NCBI GenBank assembly: GCA_034411955.1
Contig: DAOUMF010000008.1
Coordinates: 1 to 30,965 of the forward strand
Direction of reading: 5' to 3'
DNA from: DAOUMF01 sp034411955
Lineage (GTDB): Bacteria; Chloroflexota; Dehalococcoidia; SM23-28-2; RBG-16-64-32
Length of the DNA stretch: 30,965 bases
Under the pieces are notes generated by a model. The model did no database searches, was not told the DNA's origin, and worked only from the letters and a program-made list of their open reading frames with translations. Position 1 is the stretch's first letter. Every line of letters begins with the position of its first letter. The position numbers and the translations under genes are program-made. Shown here piece after piece: positions 1-7,570 of this stretch.

Positions 1-2
1 CC

Positions 3-557
3 CCCCTCCAGCCGCAGATGCTGGGCGGGGCCCAGGAGAAGAACCGCCGCGCCGGGACGGAGAACGTCGCCTACGCGGTGGGCATGGCCAAGGCCATGGA
101 GCTGGCGTACGGGGAGTTCGACGCCCGCAACGCCCATTACCGCACCCTGCGGAACCGCCTGCTGGACGAGCTGCCGGCCCGCGTCCCCTACGTACACATC
201 GTCGGGCCCAAGGACCGCAGCCGGCGCCTGTCCAACAGCTTCTCCTGCTGCTTCGAGTACATCGAGGGCGAGGCGATCCTGATGGCGCTCGACCTCCAGG
301 GAGTGGCCGCTTCCAGCGGCTCCGCCTGCACCTCCGGCTCCCTGGAGCCCTCCCACGTGCTCACGGCGATGGGGCTGCCGCCCGACCTGGCGCGGGGCAG
401 CCTGCGCCTGACCGTGGGCAAGGACAACACGCGCGACCAGATCGACTACCTGCTGGAGATACTGCCGGGCATCGTCTCGCGGCTGCGGGCCCTGTCGCCC
501 ACGTGGCCGGAGCGAGAGGCGACGGCAACGCCGGGAGCGGCTGAGAGGCCCTTGTGA
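3..557 (+). CDS. Cysteine desulfurase (NifS/IscS family), 5'-truncated by the window edge
   Basis: This is the C-terminal 184 residues of a PLP-dependent cysteine desulfurase, which takes sulfur from L-cysteine for Fe-S cluster assembly. The frame is open from base 3, so the N-terminal part with the PLP-binding lysine lies outside the window. The visible part begins with the family block GGAQEKNRRAGTENV. The active-site cysteine sits in SSGSACTSGSLEPSHVL (Cys codon 327-329), followed by LRLTVGKDNT, where the conserved Arg and Asn of the class are found. The gene ends 49 bp before nuoB, whose product needs a 4Fe-4S cluster; that is a sensible neighbourhood, but a promoter-like site separates the two. 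It is a different paralog from the complete desulfurase at 20336-21526. The family call is secure; the exact physiological role (housekeeping or dedicated) is not. Confidence 0.93.
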   Translation, partial: PLQPQMLGGAQEKNRRAGTENVAYAVGMAKAMELAYGEFDARNAHYRTLRNRLLDELPARVPYVHIVGPKDRSRRLSNSFSCCFEYIEGEAILMALDLQGVAASSGSACTSGSLEPSHVLTAMGLPPDLARGSLRLTVGKDNTRDQIDYLLEILPGIVSRLRALSPTWPEREATATPGAAERPL

Positions 558-563
558 TAGAAT
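555..563 (+). promoter_or_regulatory. Extended -10 promoter candidate for nuoB
   Basis: TG-A-TAGAAT has the form of an extended -10 element. It overlaps the stop codon of the cysteine desulfurase. No good -35 is visible 17 bp upstream. The predicted transcript would begin near base 570, leaving about 37 bases before the nuoB ATG. Confidence 0.5.
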
Positions 564-572
564 CCTCAAACG

Positions 573-591
573 GAGCCCTTCGACTGGGCTC
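573..591 (+). repeat. Small hairpin in the nuoB leader
   Basis: GAGCCC (573-578) and GGGCTC (586-591) form a 6-bp stem around a TTCGACT loop. The core CCCTTCGACTGGGCTCAGG resembles the CCTTCGACAGGCTC string found at 1961-1974, which suggests a degenerate dispersed repeat. Confidence 0.45.
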
Positions 592-606
592 AGGACAAGC
601 GCTGAC

Positions 607-1260
<654 letters not shown>

Positions 1261-1295
1261 ACCGCCGATCAACATTCGCGGATTGGCAAGCAGAA

Positions 1296-1355
1296 CCACA
1301 CCCTGAAGGGTGTGGCATCAAGAGGGAATCTGATGCCCCAGGCTTCAGCCTGGGG
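1296..1355. repeat. Composite two-hairpin repeat element, copy 1
   Basis: The left hairpin is CCACACCCT/AGGGTGTGG (1296-1304 and 1307-1315, centre GA). The right hairpin is CCCCAGGCT/AGCCTGGGG (1336-1344 and 1347-1355, centre TC). Both stems are perfect 9-bp inverted repeats. The shared string GGCATCAAGAGGG occupies 1314-1326. The same architecture recurs at 20129-20216. Here the element lies between the convergent nuoB and sodX genes, so it may also act as a bidirectional terminator. Confidence 0.75.
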
Positions 1356-1401
1356 TCTCGTTCTTTACCTGCGCCTTGCCCGACAGCCAGCAGGCCCGGA
1401 C

Positions 1402-1417
1402 TCAGGCTTAAGCCTGA
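1402..1417. repeat. 16-bp perfect palindrome at the 3' end of sodX
   Basis: TCAGGCTTAAGCCTGA is a perfect palindrome overlapping the sodX stop codon (complement of 1408-1410). Its GGCT-AGCC core resembles the right hairpin of the preceding composite element and the hairpin at 3396-3413. Confidence 0.6.
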
Positions 1418-1932
1418 CCCTCCGCTCGCTGGGAGCCGCCGACGGGCCGCACCCTGCCCGGCGGCCAGTAGACCAGCCAGGCCCTGGCGTGCAGGAGGTC
1501 GCGGCCGACGGGGCCGAAGTTGCGGGCGTCGGTGCTCGCGTAGGGAGCGTCCCCCAGCAGCAGGTACTCGTCGTCGCCCAGCGTCCAGGCGCGAGCCGAT
1601 GGCGGCGGCTCCTCGGGTCCGGCCGGCCTGCGCTCGCCGTAGGGCGCCGCGTTCACCCAGCAGCGCTCGCCTTCGATGGCCACCCGGTCGCGGGGCTGGC
1701 CCGCGACCCGCTTGACGATGCGCATCCCCGGCCTCGAAGGGTGCGACGCCAGCACGATGTCATCCCGACGAGGCGGACTGCGGCGGTAAGCGAAGCGGTC
1801 GAAGAGGACGTACTCGCCGGGCGCCAGCGTCGGGTACATGCTCCAGCCGCGGATGACCACTCGCCTGGCGAAGAGGAAGGCCAGGAGAGGATAGAGGCCG
1901 GGCACGGCCAGCAGCTTGTCCAGCATCATCAA
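1408..1932 (-). CDS. sodX: S26-family signal peptidase, probable nickel-SOD maturation protease
   Basis: This 174-residue membrane-associated serine protease has the signal peptidase I fold. The N-terminal stretch (residues 5-21) is hydrophobic. The catalytic Ser31 lies in RGWSMYPTL, the general-base Lys74 in RIVKRVAGQP, and a box-E-like segment reads YASTDARNFGPV (131-142). Family knowledge: nickel superoxide dismutase is made with a leader that a dedicated S26 protease (SodX) removes to expose the His that binds nickel. The divergent neighbour 146 bp away is sodN with such a leader, which argues strongly for that role over general secretion. TTG at 1932, ATG at 1929 and ATG at 1926 are all possible starts; an AGGGAG sequence about 9-12 bases upstream fits any of them. 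Confidence is high for the family and good for the specific role. Confidence 0.88.
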   Translation of the reverse strand: MMMLDKLLAVPGLYPLLAFLFARRVVIRGWSMYPTLAPGEYVLFDRFAYRRSPPRRDDIVLASHPSRPGMRIVKRVAGQPRDRVAIEGERCWVNAAPYGERRPAGPEEPPPSARAWTLGDDEYLLLGDAPYASTDARNFGPVGRDLLHARAWLVYWPPGRVRPVGGSQRAEGQA

Positions 1933-1952
1933 CGAAGAGTTCTCCCTTCCAT

Positions 1953-2004
1953 CCGCTCGCCCTTCGACAGGCTCCCGCCAGAGGCGCGCAGGCAGGGCGA
2001 GCGG
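1953..2004. repeat. 10-bp inverted repeat in the sodX-sodN intergenic region
   Basis: CCGCTCGCCC (1953-1962) and GGGCGAGCGG (1995-2004) are perfectly complementary across 32 bases. The inside starts with TTCGACAGGCTC, a string reminiscent of widespread dispersed bacterial repeats. It lies in the leader of sodX and upstream of sodN, so it could be a mobile repeat remnant or a regulatory structure. Confidence 0.55.
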
Positions 2005-2078
2005 CTAGTCGGGGGCAGTCCAGACAAATCCGGCTGTCGTATATCATAGTGTAGACATTACGCTGAAAGGAGGGCCAA

Positions 2079-2582
2079 ATGGCCTTGATTCGCCCGTTCG
2101 CACTGTTGAACCGCCTCTTCCCGGCGGAGGAGGCTCACGCCCACTGCGATATCCCCTGCGGCATCTACGACCCCCACATGGCGCAGATCGCCGCCCTCAC
2201 CGTCGTCCGCATGAACCAGCTCATCGATGGGCTGGGGGAGCACGGCGCCGGCAAGAAGGAGCACGACGCCTTCGTCAACTCCCTCTCGCGCTACATCGCC
2301 ACCAAGGAGGAGCACGCCGAGCTGTGCAAGCACGAGGTCCGCATCATCTGGGGCGACTTCTTCAAGGCGGATAACCGCCCGGACGGCCTGCACGACCTGG
2401 TGGACAGCATCATGAAGCTGGCGTCCAAGTGCCGCCAGAGCGTGGACATGGACGCCGCCCAGCAACTGCTGGAGGAAGTGAACAAGTTCGCCGAGGCGTT
2501 CTGGCAGGCCAAGGGCGTGGCCACCAAGCGCCAGCCCACCAACCAGGCCGTCGGCGGGGAGTTCGTCCTCCCCGCGGCGTAG
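2079..2582 (+). CDS. sodN: Nickel superoxide dismutase
   Basis: This 167-residue Ni-type superoxide dismutase converts superoxide to hydrogen peroxide and oxygen. The diagnostic nickel hook HCDIPCGIYDP begins at His22. After leader removal between Ala21 and His22 the mature protein would start HCDIPC, with the terminal amine, His1, Cys2 and Cys6 as nickel ligands, as established for the family. The rest (for example YDPHMAQIAALTV and a long helical stretch) fits the four-helix-bundle subunit, although the protein is somewhat longer than the roughly 130-residue actinobacterial enzymes. The start is clear: AAAGGAGGG at 2067-2074 lies a few bases before the ATG. It is divergent from the processing protease sodX and is followed by a strong hairpin. 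No other SOD type is visible in the window. Confidence 0.96.
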   Translation: MALIRPFALLNRLFPAEEAHAHCDIPCGIYDPHMAQIAALTVVRMNQLIDGLGEHGAGKKEHDAFVNSLSRYIATKEEHAELCKHEVRIIWGDFFKADNRPDGLHDLVDSIMKLASKCRQSVDMDAAQQLLEEVNKFAEAFWQAKGVATKRQPTNQAVGGEFVLPAA

Positions 2583-2604
2583 CACCCCACCCGAACCGCA
2601 CGTC

Positions 2605-2632
2605 GAGGGGCCGCCCGCACGGGCGGCCCCTC
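2605..2632 (+). terminator. Strong GC hairpin after sodN
   Basis: GAGGGGCCGCCC (2605-2616) pairs perfectly over 12 bp with GGGCGGCCCCTC (2621-2632) around a GCAC loop. It lies 22 bp after the sodN stop. The following bases (TGTCATTCTG) are only moderately T-rich, so it is a terminator-like hairpin rather than a textbook one. Confidence 0.75.
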
Positions 2633-2676
2633 TGTCATTCTGAGCGGCCACCACGCAGCCACGAAGGCCAGACGGC

Positions 2677-2688
2677 CCTTCGCGAAGG
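2677..2688. repeat. 12-bp palindrome within a degenerate dispersed repeat
   Basis: CCTTCGCGAAGG is a perfect palindrome. Together with TGTCATTCTGAGCG (2633-2646) and GAAGGAATC just after it, the stretch looks like a decayed copy of the TCATTCTGAGC...GAAGAATC type repeat seen in many bacterial genomes. That family identification is from memory and is tentative. Confidence 0.35.
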
Positions 2689-2721
2689 AATCCGGGCCGG
2701 GGCCAGCCCAGCGCGAGGCGG

Positions 2722-2730
2722 TGGTAGAAT
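2722..2730 (+). promoter_or_regulatory. Extended -10 promoter, probably giving a leaderless mRNA
   Basis: TG-G-TAGAAT ends six bases before the GTG start codon at 2737. A transcript from it would begin at or next to the start codon, and no Shine-Dalgarno is present, so leaderless translation is likely. Confidence 0.55.
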
Positions 2731-2736
2731 GGCGGC

Positions 2737-3309
2737 GTGCTAGATGACTACAAGACCCTCGAAGGTCGCTGTCTCACCTGCGGCTTCCTTTCGAAGTGGG
2801 AGCCAGCTGGTAGCATCTTCCACATCGGAATGCCCGACCGATTGAAGGGCAAGGCTTACAGACATTTCCTTCCTCAAGGCGAGATCGTGACACTACCGTT
2901 CTGCTTCCGCGGCGCTGTTGCCTTCGAGACTGAAGATGAACTCGGCCTCATGGCCACCCGCCCAGCAGAGGAACGTGACAAGGCTGCTGCTGATGTATTT
3001 CAACGGGACAGGCGATGTCCTAAATGGTATCCATACAGGCCAGGGTTCAGCCCCCAAGCCCACCTAGAGGAACTGAGGATGTTGGAACTCGAACAACGCC
3101 GCGAAAACTTCGAGCAGCGAATGGAAGCAGAGCGACGTGGATTTGAGTGGAGCTTAGCTGCGCAAGCGGAGAAGGCCGAGCGTAAGCGCTACAAGGTCGT
3201 CATTTGGGTCGCTCTAGCCGCATTCATTTTCGCCGTTCTTCAGGTGGCAGCGGCTATCTTGGCTCTCGGTGAGGATTCGTGGATCGTGAAGCTACTTGGT
3301 CTCGACTAG
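2737..3309 (+). CDS. Hypothetical protein with an N-terminal cysteine pair, coiled coil and C-terminal membrane anchor
   Basis: I do not recognise this 190-residue protein. It begins with a small cysteine-containing region (residues 11-60, including CLTCGF and PFCFRG) that could bind metal. A charged Glu/Arg-rich helix (about 108-150) likely forms a coiled coil, and a single hydrophobic segment near the C-terminus (about 153-176) is followed by a short tail. This is the layout of a tail-anchored protein facing the cytoplasm. The GTG start is supported by an extended -10 element six bases upstream (leaderless) rather than by a ribosome binding site. G+C is visibly lower (about 55 percent in samples of the gene) than in the flanking genes, with many A/T third positions, and the gene sits between degenerate repeats; recent acquisition is plausible. 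The function is unknown. Confidence 0.75.
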   Translation: MLDDYKTLEGRCLTCGFLSKWEPAGSIFHIGMPDRLKGKAYRHFLPQGEIVTLPFCFRGAVAFETEDELGLMATRPAEERDKAAADVFQRDRRCPKWYPYRPGFSPQAHLEELRMLELEQRRENFEQRMEAERRGFEWSLAAQAEKAERKRYKVVIWVALAAFIFAVLQVAAAILALGEDSWIVKLLGLD

Positions 3310-3338
3310 TTTCCCATTCCGTGATTTCTTTCACCAAT

Positions 3339-3358
3339 CGCTTGCGATAAAGCAAGCG
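3339..3358. repeat. 7-bp hairpin downstream of the hypothetical gene
   Basis: CGCTTGC (3339-3345) pairs with GCAAGCG (3352-3358) around GATAAA. It lies 30 bp after the stop at 3309 and has no T-tract, so a terminator role is possible but unproven. Confidence 0.45.
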
Positions 3359-3395
3359 CCGAGTGTAGCATTTGCCCTGCACGGCGCGAGACCGG

Positions 3396-3413
3396 GCAGG
3401 GCTCAAGCCCTGC
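3396..3413. repeat. 8-bp hairpin upstream of nuoI
   Basis: GCAGGGCT (3396-3403) pairs with AGCCCTGC (3406-3413), centre CA. The AGGGCT-AGCCCT centre belongs to the same style as the hairpins at 1336-1355 and 1402-1417. It lies 36 bp before the nuoI start chosen here. Confidence 0.55.
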
Positions 3414-3449
3414 AGCTACACACGGATTTCGGCTGGAAGGGAGCGCCGC

Positions 3450-3950
3450 TTGTTCGGGACCGGCATCGCCAAAGGGATGATGGTGACGGCGCGTCACCTC
3501 TTCCGCCGCCCCTTCACCATCCAGTACCCCGAAGAGATACGCCCCGTTCCCGTCAACGCCCGCACCAACCTCCTCTGGTTCGAGGAGCGTTGCACCGGCT
3601 GCTCCACCTGCGCCCAGGCCTGTCCCGACGGTTGCATCCTCGTCCAGACCAGCCCCAGGCCGGACGGCAGCCTCAACGTCGACCGCTACGAGATCGACAT
3701 GCGGCTGTGCATGTACTGCGGCCTCTGCACTGAGGCCTGCCCCTACCAGGCGATCCAGGCCGGCGGCCCCCTCAACGACGCCGCCTACGACTTCGACAGC
3801 CTCTACCGCGACAAGCGCCGCCTGACCGAGATGGCCCAGGAGCACCTCCGCACGCACGACTGGACGTACCCCATCGGTAAGAAGGCCCCCCAACCGGACG
3901 AGAAGCTCCTCCACATGGGCCTGCCGGTGGAACGGGATCGGGTCAGATAG
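3450..3950 (+). CDS. nuoI: NADH-quinone oxidoreductase subunit I (2x 4Fe-4S ferredoxin subunit)
   Basis: This 166-residue subunit carries two 4Fe-4S clusters (N6a/N6b) that pass electrons from the NADH or ferredoxin module towards NuoB. Both CxxCxxCxxxC motifs are intact: Cys48/51/54/58 and Cys87/90/93/97. The N-terminus GIAKGMMVTARHLFRRPFTIQYPEE is typical of NuoI. The frame is open further upstream, with an ATG at 3372, but the TTG at 3450 is preferred: it has GGAAGGGAG just six bases upstream, and the extra residues from 3372 would be read through a hairpin repeat. It is followed by nuoG after four bases, so the two are surely co-transcribed. The ferredoxin arrangement could also serve a hydrogenase-type complex; NuoI is the better fit. 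Confidence 0.93.
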   Translation: MFGTGIAKGMMVTARHLFRRPFTIQYPEEIRPVPVNARTNLLWFEERCTGCSTCAQACPDGCILVQTSPRPDGSLNVDRYEIDMRLCMYCGLCTEACPYQAIQAGGPLNDAAYDFDSLYRDKRRLTEMAQEHLRTHDWTYPIGKKAPQPDEKLLHMGLPVERDRVR

Positions 3951-3954
3951 CGCC

Positions 3955-6597
3955 GTGGCCAAGATCACCCTCAACGGCAGAGAGATCGAGGCGCCCGAAG
4001 GCGCCCCCCTGGTCGAGGTGATCAAGAACGCCGGCGTCTTCGTCTCCAACCTCTGCTACCTGGACGGCCTCCCTCCGTACGCCGGCTGCCGCACCTGTCT
4101 GGTGGAGATCGAGGGAGCGCCCGCCCTCCAGCTCTCCTGCACCGCCAGGGTCACCGACGGCATGATCGTCCGCACCGACACGCAGCAGGTCAAGGAGACG
4201 CGCCGCGCCGTCCTCTCCCTCATCCTCTCCTACCACTCGGACCGCTGCCTCACCTGCCACCGCGTCGTCAAGTGCAAGCCCGGCGACACCTGCCTGCGCG
4301 ACAACGTCGTCACCCACCGCTGCGTCACCTGCGCGAAGAACTACCGCTGCGAGCTCCAGACCACCTGCGAGATGCTGGAGATGGCTGGCTACGAGCCGTG
4401 GGAGGGCGAAGAGCGCACCTTCTACACGAAGGTGCAGCCCGAGGCGGACCACGCCAACCCCTTCCTGGAGTTCGACCCCCAGATGTGCATCATCTGCACC
4501 CGCTGCGTCCGCGCCTGCGACCAGATCCGGCACACCGGCGCCATCACCCTGGCCGGCCGCGGCCCCTCCGTCCACATCGCCTTCGGCATCGACGGCCCCG
4601 TACACGAGAGCACCTGCGACTTCTGCGGCGCCTGCATCGACGTGTGCCCCACGACCACCCTCATGGAGCACCCCAACAAGTGGTCGGCCACCCAGACGGA
4701 GCGCTGGACCGCCACCACCTGCACCTCCTGCAGCGTGGGCTGCAGCATCAACCTGGGCGTGCGCAAAGGCCGCGGCGTCATCGTCAGGCCGGACACCACT
4801 GCTAACCCGGTGAGCCACAACCAGCTCTGCGTGCGCGGCCGCTTCCACTACGACGCCGTCGAGCCCTCCCAGCGTCTGTCGCAGCCGCTCATCCGCCGCA
4901 ACGGCGGCCAGGAGGCCGCCGCCTGGGACGAGGCGCTGGAGTTCGCCGCCGCCCGCCTCAGCGAGGTCCGCGAAAAGCATGGGCCGGAGGCCGTCGCCTT
5001 CCTGGGCTCGCCCCTGGCCACCAACGAGGAGAACTACCTCCTCCAGAAGATCGCCCGATCGGTCATCGGGACGGGCAACGTCGACTCCAGCGCCGGGCCC
5101 GTGGCCCGCGCCGCCTGTCGCTCGCTGCGGCACGCCTTCGGCAGCGAAGTGCTGCCCGCCAACATGACCCGGCTGGCCGAGTCCAAGACCATCCTGGTCA
5201 TCGCCGAGGACTTGGAGTCCAGCCACAACGTCGCCTGCCTGCGCTGCAAGGACGCCGTCGTCAACAACGGCGCCCGCCTCGTGGTGGTGACCGCCCGTCG
5301 CGGCGAGCTGTGCGACTTCGCGGACGTGTGGCTCCGGCCGCCTCCGGGCGAGGAAGCGGCCGTGGTCGCTGCCCTCGCCGATGCGCTCCAGGGGAAGAGC
5401 GACAACCCCGAACTGTCGCCCCGCGTAGCGGAGGCCCTCCCCGCGGCCGTCGACATCCTGACCGCCGCCAGGGACGACGAGGCCTGGCGGCCGCTCTCGG
5501 TGGTGCTGGCGCTGCCGCACCTGGGCGCCGAGGGAGCGGGGGCGCTGACCGCCGCCGCGGCCAACGTGGTCGTGGCCGCCCTGGGCGACGAGGCCGCGCA
5601 GTCTCTCTTCGTCCTGCCCCAGGAGGCGAACGTCTGGGGCATGCGGGACGTGGGCGCCACCACCGACCTCCTCCCCGGCCACCGGCCCACCGGCGACGAG
5701 CCCTCGGCTAAGGCTCTGGAGCAGAGCTGGGGAGCGCCGGTCGCTGCCGCCACCGGCCTGACCTTCGAGGAGATACTCCGCGACGGCCGGCTCAAGGCGC
5801 TGCTGGTGCTGAACGATAACCCGCTGTTCTTCGCCCCGGCCAAGGCGGCCATGCGAGACCGCCTCTCGTCCCTCGAGTTCCTCGCTGTCATCGACGGCCT
5901 GCCGACGGACACGGCGCGGGTGGCGCATGTCGTCCTGCCGGATGTGGGCCCCTACGGCATGGAGGGCACCATCACCAACGCCGACCGCCGCGTCCTGCGC
6001 ATGCATGCCGCCACGGCGCCCGAGGGAGAGGCGCAGCCGGCCTGGCGCATCCTCGGCGAGCTGGGGACACGGCTGGCCACACGTCTCAAGGTCGGAGAGG
6101 TGCGCCTCAACTATGCGAGCCCCTCGGAGATCATGGACGAGATCGCCCAGGTGGTGCCGCTGTACGGCAACTCCACCTATCGCGAGATCGAGTCCGGCGC
6201 CCAGGCCGCCCTGGGTGGAGGGCCGCAGAAGGCGGAGCTCCAGGCCGTGCCCACCATCGCCGGGCCACGCGGCGATGGCTTCCTCCTCACCACCGGCCGC
6301 AGCCTGTACACCAGCTACGACGGCGCCGCCGTCCACTCGCCGGAGGCCGACAAGCTGCACCGCGAGGAGTTCGTGGAGATTAACCCGGCCGACGCCCAGG
6401 AACTGGGCATCGCCGAGGGGCTGGAGGTGACGCTGAAGGCCAACGACAGCCAGCTCACCATCCGCGCCCACGTCACGGAGAGCATGCAGCCGGGCATGCT
6501 CTACGTCCCCCTGTATTACGACGGCGGCGCGGTGGCGGCCCTGTTCGACGAAGGGCAATCGATAGCGACAGTGTCGGCAGCCGCCGCCAGCAGCTAG
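3955..6597 (+). CDS. nuoG: NADH-quinone oxidoreductase subunit G (molybdopterin-oxidoreductase-like, extra cysteine block)
   Basis: This 880-residue Fe-S subunit belongs to the electron-input arm of complex I. Domain order: 2Fe-2S ferredoxin (Cys34/45/48/62); His94 plus Cys98/101/107 of the NuoG HxxxCxxCxxxxxC site; a second similar block at Cys123/126/132 with Cys138; two 4Fe-4S sites (Cys178/181/184/188 and Cys221/224/227/231); Cys256/259/263/292 at the entrance of the molybdopterin-type domain; and an MGD-binding-like C-terminus (about 750-880). The region where formate dehydrogenases carry catalytic Cys or Sec reads NVDSSAGPVARAACR (376-390) and lacks a clear equivalent, favouring NuoG over an active formate dehydrogenase. 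The GTG start lies four bases after nuoI. No nuoE or nuoF is present, so the electron donor may be ferredoxin or subunits encoded elsewhere. Confidence 0.88.
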   Translation: MAKITLNGREIEAPEGAPLVEVIKNAGVFVSNLCYLDGLPPYAGCRTCLVEIEGAPALQLSCTARVTDGMIVRTDTQQVKETRRAVLSLILSYHSDRCLTCHRVVKCKPGDTCLRDNVVTHRCVTCAKNYRCELQTTCEMLEMAGYEPWEGEERTFYTKVQPEADHANPFLEFDPQMCIICTRCVRACDQIRHTGAITLAGRGPSVHIAFGIDGPVHESTCDFCGACIDVCPTTTLMEHPNKWSATQTERWTATTCTSCSVGCSINLGVRKGRGVIVRPDTTANPVSHNQLCVRGRFHYDAVEPSQRLSQPLIRRNGGQEAAAWDEALEFAAARLSEVREKHGPEAVAFLGSPLATNEENYLLQKIARSVIGTGNVDSSAGPVARAACRSLRHAFGSEVLPANMTRLAESKTILVIAEDLESSHNVACLRCKDAVVNNGARLVVVTARRGELCDFADVWLRPPPGEEAAVVAALADALQGKSDNPELSPRVAEALPAAVDILTAARDDEAWRPLSVVLALPHLGAEGAGALTAAAANVVVAALGDEAAQSLFVLPQEANVWGMRDVGATTDLLPGHRPTGDEPSAKALEQSWGAPVAAATGLTFEEILRDGRLKALLVLNDNPLFFAPAKAAMRDRLSSLEFLAVIDGLPTDTARVAHVVLPDVGPYGMEGTITNADRRVLRMHAATAPEGEAQPAWRILGELGTRLATRLKVGEVRLNYASPSEIMDEIAQVVPLYGNSTYREIESGAQAALGGGPQKAELQAVPTIAGPRGDGFLLTTGRSLYTSYDGAAVHSPEADKLHREEFVEINPADAQELGIAEGLEVTLKANDSQLTIRAHVTESMQPGMLYVPLYYDGGAVAALFDEGQSIATVSAAAASS

Positions 6598-6616
6598 GCC
6601 GCCTCCCCCTCCCTTG

Positions 6617-6625
6617 TGCTAAACT
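6617..6625 (+). promoter_or_regulatory. Extended -10 promoter candidate
   Basis: TG-C-TAAACT lies 35 bp before the ATG at 6661, in the short gap after nuoG. It would drive the DUF2007-like gene and the Lon-domain gene behind it. Confidence 0.5.
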
Positions 6626-6660
6626 AGGTTGTCGCCCCTGCCTACCGCCTGCCTGCCACA

Positions 6661-6900
6661 ATGGCCACCAAGAAGCCCCACCGCATGGTCAAGATCGCCG
6701 TCGCCCACGATGAGCTGGAGGCCAACGTCTTCAAGGACGTCCTAGAACAGGCCGGCGTCACGCCCTACGTCAAGAGCCTTGACCCCCTGACGCCCTTCGG
6801 CGTCGCACCGTCCCTCCCCGCCAGCTTCGAGGTGTACGTGCTGCAAGAGGACGAGAAGCGGGCCCGCTGGATCCTGGGCCGGCTCCAGGCCGATCCATAG
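6661..6900 (+). CDS. DUF2007-like small protein (putative signal-transducing, GlnB-like fold)
   Basis: This 79-residue cytoplasmic protein has the pattern of the DUF2007 family: VKIAVAHDELEANVFKDVLEQAGVTPYV, then a variable loop, then FEVYVLQEDEKRARWIL. Such proteins are annotated as putative signal-transducing proteins with a ferredoxin-like fold, and no biochemical function is firmly established. There is no Shine-Dalgarno before the ATG, but a promoter-like element at 6617-6625 gives a leader of about 30 bases. It ends nine bases before the Lon-domain gene, whose SD (GGAGGA) overlaps this stop codon, so the two are very likely co-transcribed. The family call rests on pattern recognition only. 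Confidence 0.72.
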   Translation: MATKKPHRMVKIAVAHDELEANVFKDVLEQAGVTPYVKSLDPLTPFGVAPSLPASFEVYVLQEDEKRARWILGRLQADP

Positions 6901-6909
6901 GAGGACCGG

Positions 6910-7560
6910 ATGGAGCTGCCGCTGTTCCCCCTGAAATCCGTCCTTTTCCCCAGGGCGACGCTGGCCCTCCACGTCTTCGAGGAGCGCTACAAACAGATGA
7001 TCCGCTGGTGCCTGGAGAACGACTCCCCGTTCGGGGTGCTGCTCGTCCGCTCCGGCAGCGATGTAGGCGAGGGAGCGGACCCATTCGAGATGGGGACGAC
7101 GGCCCGCATCATCCGCGTCCAGCACCTCGATGAGGGCCGCATGAACCTGGTATGCCTCGGCCAGCAGCGCTTCCGCCTGTCGCACAAGGTGAGCGAGAGC
7201 CCCTACATAGTGGCTGAGGTGGAGCCGCTGGAATCGACGGAGGGCGAGGGCGAGGAAGCCAGAGGCCTGGCGGATACCGTGGCCGCCCTCTTCGCCGAAT
7301 ACTATCGGCTGTATCTGGCGGCCTCCAACCAGTGGTCGCGCCAGATCGGCATGCCCTCGGGCCCCGGAGAACTGGCCGACTTCGTGGCCTCGCGTCTATC
7401 GGTCAGCCTGTGGAGCAAGCAGCGGTTGCTGGAGGAGCTTTCCGTCCGCCGCCGACTGGAGATGGAGCTGGACACGCTGTCCGACGCCATCCGCGACCTG
7501 ACGCCGAAGGTGGACGCGGCGCGGGCGCATCGCTGGCGGACCCTGGGGCCGCTGAACTGA
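6910..7560 (+). CDS. Lon N-terminal (substrate-binding) domain protein
   Basis: This 216-residue protein consists of the LON substrate-binding domain without an ATPase or protease part. Typical features are LPLFPLKSVLFPRATLALHVFEERYKQMI at the start, GTTARIIRVQHLDEGRMNLVCLGQQRFRL in the middle, and a C-terminal helical bundle (about 120-205) ending in LRRRLEMELDTL-like heptads. Stand-alone proteins of this type are common in bacteria; they probably bind hydrophobic or unfolded segments, but their role is not settled. The start is well defined by TAGGAGGACCGG directly before the ATG. It is probably an operon with the preceding DUF2007-like gene. The next gene downstream converges on it with a gap of only ten bases. 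Confidence 0.87.
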   Translation: MELPLFPLKSVLFPRATLALHVFEERYKQMIRWCLENDSPFGVLLVRSGSDVGEGADPFEMGTTARIIRVQHLDEGRMNLVCLGQQRFRLSHKVSESPYIVAEVEPLESTEGEGEEARGLADTVAALFAEYYRLYLAASNQWSRQIGMPSGPGELADFVASRLSVSLWSKQRLLEELSVRRRLEMELDTLSDAIRDLTPKVDAARAHRWRTLGPLN

Positions 7561-7570
7561 GGCCGCTATC

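Noticed and set aside
1312..2049. 245-codon plus-strand frame antisense to sodX
   Set aside because: Composition is typical of an antisense shadow, and it begins inside the composite hairpin element.
3943..6558. 871-codon open frame on the minus strand opposite nuoG
   Set aside because: It mirrors nuoG almost exactly, encodes a low-complexity Gly/Ala/Val/Asp-rich sequence with no motif, and arises because GC-rich third positions remove stops from the antisense frame.
3955..6597. Catalytic formate dehydrogenase alpha subunit
   Set aside because: The domain layout fits, but the active-site Cys/Sec region is not preserved and the gene directly follows nuoI.
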